Assembly: GCA_016293155.1 (NCBI GenBank)
Contig: JAEDEU010000024.1
Span: forward strand, 1 to 17,935
Direction of reading: 5' to 3'
Length of the DNA: 17,935 nt
From: Clostridiaceae bacterium
GTDB taxonomy: Bacteria; Bacillota; Clostridia; Oscillospirales; Butyricicoccaceae
The stretch's first letter is position 1; the number at the start of each line of letters is the position of its first letter. Made by a program: the position numbers and the translations under genes. A model generated the notes under the pieces. It ran no database searches, was not told the origin of the DNA, and worked only from the letters and a program-made list of their open reading frames with translations. Below, piece by piece: positions 14,035 to 17,935 of this stretch.

Positions 14035-15300
14035 ATGGCAATGACAATGACACAGAAAATCCTCGCGGCACACGCGGGGCTGGAAAGCGTTTCCGCCGGT
14101 CAGCTGATCGAGGCCAATCTGGATCTGACTCTGGCAAACGACATCACCGGTCCGGTCGCCATCCGCGAGCTGGAAAAGGCTGGCTTTGAGACCGTTTTTG
14201 ATAAGTCCAAGATCGCGCTGGTCATGGACCACTTTGCTCCGAACAAGGACATCAAGTCCGCGGAGCAGTGCTTGCAGTGCCGCACCTTTGCCGGCAAGCA
14301 CGAGATCGTCAACTTCTTTGATGTCGGCGCAATGGGCATTGAGCACGCGCTGCTGCCGGAAAAGGGTCTGGTCGGTCCGGGCGAGCTGATTATCGGCGCA
14401 GACTCCCATACCTGTACTTACGGTGCACTGGGCGCATTTTCCACCGGCGTAGGCTCGACCGACCTTGCGGCAGGCATGGCAACCGGCAAGGCATGGTTCA
14501 AGGTTCCGTCTGCAATCAAGTTCAATCTGGTCGGCGAGCTGCCGGAGTACGTTTCCGGTAAGGATGTCATCCTGCACATCATCGGCAAGATCGGCGTGGA
14601 CGGCGCACTGTACCGCTCGATGGAGTTCGGCGGCGAGGGCGTTGCCTCTCTGAGCATGGACGACCGCTTCACGATCTGCAACATGGCAATCGAAGCGGGT
14701 GCAAAGAACGGCATTTTCCCGGTTGACGAAAAGACCATGGAGTATATTAAGGGCCGCATCGACCGCGAGGTCACCGCATATGAGGCGGATGCCGATGCGG
14801 TTTACGATGAGGAATACACCATCGACCTGTCCGCGCTGCGTCCGACCATCGCGTGCCCGCACCTGCCGGAGAACACCAAGACCATTGACGAGCTGGAGCA
14901 CATTGAGATTCAGCAGGCGGTCATCGGCTCCTGCACCAACGGCCGCATTCAGGATATGCGCGAGGCTGCTGCCATCCTGAAGGGCAAGAAGGTCAAGAAG
15001 AACGTCCGCACCATCGTCATTCCGGCGACGCAGGAGGTTTATCTCCAGTGCATCGACGAGGGTCTGGCAAAGATTTTCGTAGAGGCAGGCGCAATCCTGT
15101 CCACGCCGACCTGCGGTCCGTGCCTGGGCGGTCATATGGGCATTCTGGCACACGGCGAGCGCGCGGTTTCCACCACCAACCGCAACTTTGTCGGCCGCAT
15201 GGGTCATGTCTCGTCCGAGATCTATCTGGCAAGCCCGGCAGTCGCTGCGGCTTCTGCAATCACCGGATACATCACCGATCCGGCAAAAGTGGCTGAATAA
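14035..15300 (+). CDS. leuC: 3-isopropylmalate dehydratase large subunit
   Basis: Together with LeuD it isomerises 2-isopropylmalate to 3-isopropylmalate using a [4Fe-4S] cluster. The 421-residue protein is the shorter, HacA-like LeuC type (Proteobacterial LeuC is about 466). Cluster cysteines are C300 (GSCTNGR), C360 and C363 (TCGPCLGG). Other family stretches are ALVMDHFAPN (61-70), GADSHTCTYGALGAFSTGVGS (121-141) and NRNFVGRMG (382-390). The same family includes homoaconitase and citraconate hydratase, but the leu gene neighbours settle the role. GAGG (14021-14024) is 10 nt before the chosen ATG; an ATG at 14041 is a less well-spaced alternative. It follows leuA after a 74-nt gap containing the hairpin. 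Confidence 0.95.
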   Translation: MAMTMTQKILAAHAGLESVSAGQLIEANLDLTLANDITGPVAIRELEKAGFETVFDKSKIALVMDHFAPNKDIKSAEQCLQCRTFAGKHEIVNFFDVGAMGIEHALLPEKGLVGPGELIIGADSHTCTYGALGAFSTGVGSTDLAAGMATGKAWFKVPSAIKFNLVGELPEYVSGKDVILHIIGKIGVDGALYRSMEFGGEGVASLSMDDRFTICNMAIEAGAKNGIFPVDEKTMEYIKGRIDREVTAYEADADAVYDEEYTIDLSALRPTIACPHLPENTKTIDELEHIEIQQAVIGSCTNGRIQDMREAAAILKGKKVKKNVRTIVIPATQEVYLQCIDEGLAKIFVEAGAILSTPTCGPCLGGHMGILAHGERAVSTTNRNFVGRMGHVSSEIYLASPAVAAASAITGYITDPAKVAE

Positions 15301-15314
15301 GGAGGATACAGACG

Positions 15315-15809
15315 ATGAAAGCAAGAGGTTCTGTTTTTAAATATGGCGATAACGTCGATACCGACGTTATCATTCCGGCACGTTATCTGAACATTGCCGA
15401 TCCGGTAGAGCTGGCAACCCACTGCATGGAGGATATCGACACCGAGTTCGTCAAGAACGTCAAGAAGGGCGATATCATGGTGGCAACCAAGAACTTTGGC
15501 TGCGGCTCCTCCCGTGAGCACGCGCCGCAGGTCATCCGTGACAACGGCATTTCCTGCGTAATCGCGTCCTCGTTTGCGCGCATCTTCTACCGCAGCTCGA
15601 TCAACATCGGTCTGCCGATCATGGAGAGTGAGGAGGCTGCCAACGCGATTGCCAACGGCGATGAGGTTGAGGTTGATTTCGATACTGGCATCATCACGGA
15701 CATCACGACCGGTCAGACCTTCCAGGCAGCGGCGTTCCCGCCGTTTTTGCAGAATATCATTCAGGCAGGCGGTCTGCTCAAGAGCCTGAAGGAAAGAGAG
15801 AGCAAGTAA
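15315..15809 (+). CDS. leuD: 3-isopropylmalate dehydratase small subunit
   Basis: The 164-residue swivel-domain partner of LeuC. It has NVDTDVIIPARYL (13-25), the NFGCGSSREHAP segment (60-71) whose SSRE residues contact substrate, and a C-terminal FPPFLQNIIQAGGL. Its size matches the small subunits that pair with HacA-like LeuC. AAGGAGG (15299-15305) is 9 nt upstream, overlapping the leuC stop, and the gap from leuC is 14 nt. Its TAA shares one base with the leuB ATG (TAATG), an arrangement typical of translational coupling. Confidence 0.96.
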   Translation: MKARGSVFKYGDNVDTDVIIPARYLNIADPVELATHCMEDIDTEFVKNVKKGDIMVATKNFGCGSSREHAPQVIRDNGISCVIASSFARIFYRSSINIGLPIMESEEAANAIANGDEVEVDFDTGIITDITTGQTFQAAAFPPFLQNIIQAGGLLKSLKERESK

Positions 15810-16885
15810 TGGAATTTAATATTGCAGTCATTAAGGGCGACGGCATCGGTCCGGAAATTGTCACCGAGGCAATGAAGGCGCTGGACACCGTCGGCGAGAA
15901 GTTTGGTCATAAATTCAACTTTACCGAATGCTACGCAGGCGGCAACGCGATTGACAAGTTCGGTATTCCGCTGCCGGAGGAGACGCTGGAAACCTGTAAG
16001 GCATCGGACAGCGTACTGCTCGGCGCAGTCGGCGGTCCGAAGTGGGATTCCGTCCCGTCCGCAATCCGTCCGGAGAAGGCGCTGCTCGGTCTGCGTGCAG
16101 GTCTGGGTCTGTTCGTCAACCTGCGCCCGGCTCAGATGTTCTCCGCTCTGGCAGATGCCTGCCCGATCAAGAAGGAGATCATCGGCGACGGCTTTGACAT
16201 TCTGGTCTGCCGCGAGCTGACCGGCGATGTATATTTCGGCGAGCACGGCCGCCGCGAGTCCGAGCTGGGAGAAACCGGCTATGACGATATGAACTACTCC
16301 GTAACCGAGGTCGAGCGCATCGGCCGCCGCGGCTTTGATATGGCGATGGCACGCGGCAAGAAGCTGGTCAGCGTGGACAAGGCAAACGTACTGGAGACCT
16401 CTCGCGTATGGCGCGAGACCATGCACCGCCTGAAGGAGGAGTATCCGGAGGTTGAGTATTCGGATATGTATGTGGACAACGCGGCAATGCAGCTCGTCCG
16501 CAATCCGGGTCAGTTCGACGTCATCGTGACCGGCAACCTGTTCGGTGACATCCTGTCCGATGAGGCTTCTATGATTACCGGCTCCATCGGTATGCTGCCG
16601 TCCGCCTCCATCGGTGAGAGCAAGCTCGGCATGTACGAGCCGATCCACGGCTCCGCTCCGGACATCGCAGGCAAGGGCATCGCAAACCCGATTGCAACCA
16701 TTCTGTCCTGCGCAATGATGCTGCGCTACTCGTTCGGTCTGAGCGAGGAGGCTTCCTGCATCGAGGCAGCGGTGGAGAAGGCACTGAACGATGGTCATCG
16801 CACGGCGGATATTGCCGCAGCGGGCGATAAGGTACTGTCCACCTCCGAGATGGGCGCAGTTGTCTGCGCGAATATCGCGGGCTGA
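15809..16885 (+). CDS. leuB: 3-isopropylmalate dehydrogenase
   Basis: Oxidatively decarboxylates 3-isopropylmalate to 2-oxoisocaproate with NAD+, the last leucine-specific step before transamination. The 358 residues have IKGDGIGPEI (8-17), the substrate arginines R96 and R106 (GLRAGLGLFVNLRP), R135 and Y142, K191 (SVDKANVL), metal aspartates D223, D247 and D251 (NLFGDILSDEASMITGSIGM), and the nucleotide loop GSAPDIAGKGIANP (281-294). The loop's D-I pair fits NAD+ rather than NADP+. RELTGDVYFGE (135-145) has an Asp where RELTGGIYFG is usual, close to the active-site tyrosine. It starts on the last base of leuD and ends the operon, followed by a terminator. Confidence 0.97.
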   Translation: MEFNIAVIKGDGIGPEIVTEAMKALDTVGEKFGHKFNFTECYAGGNAIDKFGIPLPEETLETCKASDSVLLGAVGGPKWDSVPSAIRPEKALLGLRAGLGLFVNLRPAQMFSALADACPIKKEIIGDGFDILVCRELTGDVYFGEHGRRESELGETGYDDMNYSVTEVERIGRRGFDMAMARGKKLVSVDKANVLETSRVWRETMHRLKEEYPEVEYSDMYVDNAAMQLVRNPGQFDVIVTGNLFGDILSDEASMITGSIGMLPSASIGESKLGMYEPIHGSAPDIAGKGIANPIATILSCAMMLRYSFGLSEEASCIEAAVEKALNDGHRTADIAAAGDKVLSTSEMGAVVCANIAG

Positions 16886-16911
16886 AACCGAACCTGATAA
16901 CAAACGCACTG

Positions 16912-16951
16912 ACGCTCCCTTTTGCTCCGCTTGGGCGGAAGGGAGCGTTTT
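16912..16951 (+). terminator. Intrinsic terminator after leuB
   Basis: ACGCTCCCTT (16912-16921) pairs with AAGGGAGCGT (16939-16948). An inner CCGC/GCGG stem (16927-16930 with 16935-16938) extends the hairpin with a one-sided bulge. A short T-run ends at 16951. It lies 26 bp after the leuB stop and before the next promoter. Confidence 0.8.
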
Positions 16952-16966
16952 GCGATGAAAACAGGA

Positions 16967-16995
16967 TTGACAAAACGCAGGTTGGCGCATATCAT
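16967..16995 (+). promoter_or_regulatory. Sigma-A promoter of the TPR-protein gene
   Basis: TTGACA (16967-16972) and TATCAT (16990-16995) are separated by 17 bp: a perfect -35 and a 5/6 -10. It lies between the leuB terminator and the gene at 17031, leaving a leader of about 30 nt, so this gene is transcribed independently of the leu operon. Confidence 0.88.
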
Positions 16996-17030
16996 GAATG
17001 CAGAACCGAATCACGAAAGGAGGGGCACAC

Positions 17031-17935
17031 ATGGACGAGCAGGATCAGCTTCGTCAGTACAATGAGGAAGCAGAGCAGTACCGTGACCGTGGAGATCTGC
17101 CCGCCGCAAAACGCTGCTATGAACAGGGGCTTGTCATTTGTAAGGCTCTGGCAGAGCAGTATGATACCGATGACTGGCACGGGGAGCTCGCGGCGCAGCT
17201 GGGGAGGCTCGGCGATGTATGTTCCGAGATGGGCGATTATCCGGAAGCGCGCCGGTATTATGAGGATTCCCTTGCGCTGTGTTCCGATATGGTGGAGCAG
17301 AATGATACCATTGCAAACCGGCGGGATCTGCTGTGCAGCCTGGGCTGCATGGGCATGATCTTCGAGCTGGAGGGGGATTATGAACAGGCGCTGCTGTACT
17401 ATGAGCGTGCACTGGAGCTGGGACGATGGCTGGCGGAGCGCGAGCCGGATACCGAGCGCGATGTACTGATTTATCTGCTCAAAAGCGGCAGCATCTATGA
17501 GGCGTGCAGTAAGTTTGAGACCGCGCGGGAGCGCGTTGACGAGGCGCTGCGCCTCAGCCGTCGGCTGTATGAGGAGCACAGCTCACCGGACTGTCAGCGC
17601 GATCTGTCCATTACGCTGAGCAAGGCGGGCGATCTGAGCGCAATTGCGTGTGACAATAAGAGCGCGCGCCGATATTATGAGGAGGCGCTCGAAATCGCAG
17701 AGCAGCTGGAGGAGGAGCGTACCACCATTGATACCCTGCGTGATCTGTCCATCGGCTACGGAAAGATGGGAGACCTCTGCTCGGATGAAAATGACAGCAG
17801 GACGGCAAAGGCGTATTATGAAAAATGCCTCAAGCTGTGTGAACGGCTGGCGGAAAAGCTCCAGACGCCGGACAGCTATGCGGAGTATTCCTTTGCCATG
17901 CAGCGTCTGGGCGACCTCTGCGAGCAGTCGCACGA
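17031..17935 (+). CDS. Tetratricopeptide-like repeat protein of unknown function (cut by window edge)
   Basis: The frame is open from the ATG at 17031 to the right edge, giving 301 residues. AAAGGAGG (17016-17023) is placed 7 nt upstream. I do not recognise the specific protein. It consists of helical repeats of about 47 residues. Each is built around A-x-x-Y-Y-E-x-x-L, with starts near 26, 73, 120, 165, 212 and 259, and G-D-L/V segments between (60-63, 200-202, 247-249). The fourth repeat (TARERVDEAL) has lost the Tyr-Tyr-Glu core. There is no signal peptide or membrane segment, so a cytoplasmic scaffold is likely. The composition is rich in Glu, Arg and Leu. TPR arrays usually bind other proteins; a partner, enzyme domain or sensor could follow beyond the edge. 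Confidence 0.85.
   Translation, partial: MDEQDQLRQYNEEAEQYRDRGDLPAAKRCYEQGLVICKALAEQYDTDDWHGELAAQLGRLGDVCSEMGDYPEARRYYEDSLALCSDMVEQNDTIANRRDLLCSLGCMGMIFELEGDYEQALLYYERALELGRWLAEREPDTERDVLIYLLKSGSIYEACSKFETARERVDEALRLSRRLYEEHSSPDCQRDLSITLSKAGDLSAIACDNKSARRYYEEALEIAEQLEEERTTIDTLRDLSIGYGKMGDLCSDENDSRTAKAYYEKCLKLCERLAEKLQTPDSYAEYSFAMQRLGDLCEQSH

Noticed and set aside
12452..17032. Long minus-strand frames (520, 439 and 423 codons) across the leu genes
   Set aside because: Antisense shadows of leuA, leuC and leuB. No start signals, no protein motifs, and they end or begin across operon gaps without regard to the terminators.
1..17935. CRISPR array, insertion sequence, prophage, tRNA or toxin-antitoxin genes
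   Set aside because: No direct repeats with spacers, transposase or integrase motifs, terminal repeats or cloverleaf sequences were seen. The T-box leaders are the only structured RNAs found.

Overview
The window is chromosomal core-metabolism DNA from a spore-former-lineage Clostridia bacterium (Firmicutes). This rests on two T-box riboswitches, strong AGGAGG-type ribosome binding sites, sigma-A promoters with 17-bp spacers, and a CwlD-type spore-cortex amidase. The sequence looks GC-rich for the phylum, which would fit an Oscillospirales-like gut anaerobe, but that placement is only an inference. I see no insertion sequence, phage gene, tRNA, rRNA or CRISPR array.

Layout. (1) Positions 1-1145, minus: the N-terminal 381 codons of recQ, which runs off the left edge. 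(2) Positions 1269-4538, plus: cwlD, radA and an LCP-family wall-polymer transferase; radA and the LCP gene each have a recognisable promoter. (3) Positions 4544-4571: a symmetrical terminator shared by the converging LCP gene and aro operon. (4) Positions 4589-11561, minus: a tightly packed six-gene operon in the order aroF, aroB, aroC, pheA, aroA, aroE-aroK fusion. It takes PEP and erythrose-4-phosphate to chorismate and on to phenylpyruvate, except that 3-dehydroquinate dehydratase is absent. (5) Positions 11562-12448: an 887-bp divergent control region holding two back-to-back T-box leaders. The minus-strand leader has a UUC (Phe) specifier and serves the aro/pheA operon; the plus-strand leader has a CUC (Leu) specifier and serves the leu operon. 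Each has its own promoter, T-box sequence and 12-bp intrinsic terminator. (6) Positions 12449-16885, plus: leuA-leuC-leuD-leuB, the complete set of leucine-specific enzymes. A 11-bp stem with a GCAA tetraloop lies between leuA and leuC, and a terminator follows leuB. (7) Position 17031 to the right edge, plus: the start of a TPR-like protein with a regular ~47-residue repeat, behind a near-consensus promoter.

How it works together. Two amino-acid pathways are transcribed away from one control region, and each is read out by the charging state of its own tRNA. Uncharged tRNA-Phe should open the aro/pheA operon and uncharged tRNA-Leu the leu operon. The aro side also carries protein-level control domains: a T. 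maritima-type N-terminal domain on DAHP synthase and an ACT domain on PheA. The PheA ACT and chorismate-mutase motifs deviate from the usual consensus.

Most of the window is well-understood biology. The points that most deserve a second look are the AroE-AroK fusion, the paired Phe/Leu T-boxes, the placing of general chorismate supply under Phe-tRNA sensing, the altered PheA motifs, and the TPR protein at the right edge. I found no clearly novel system.
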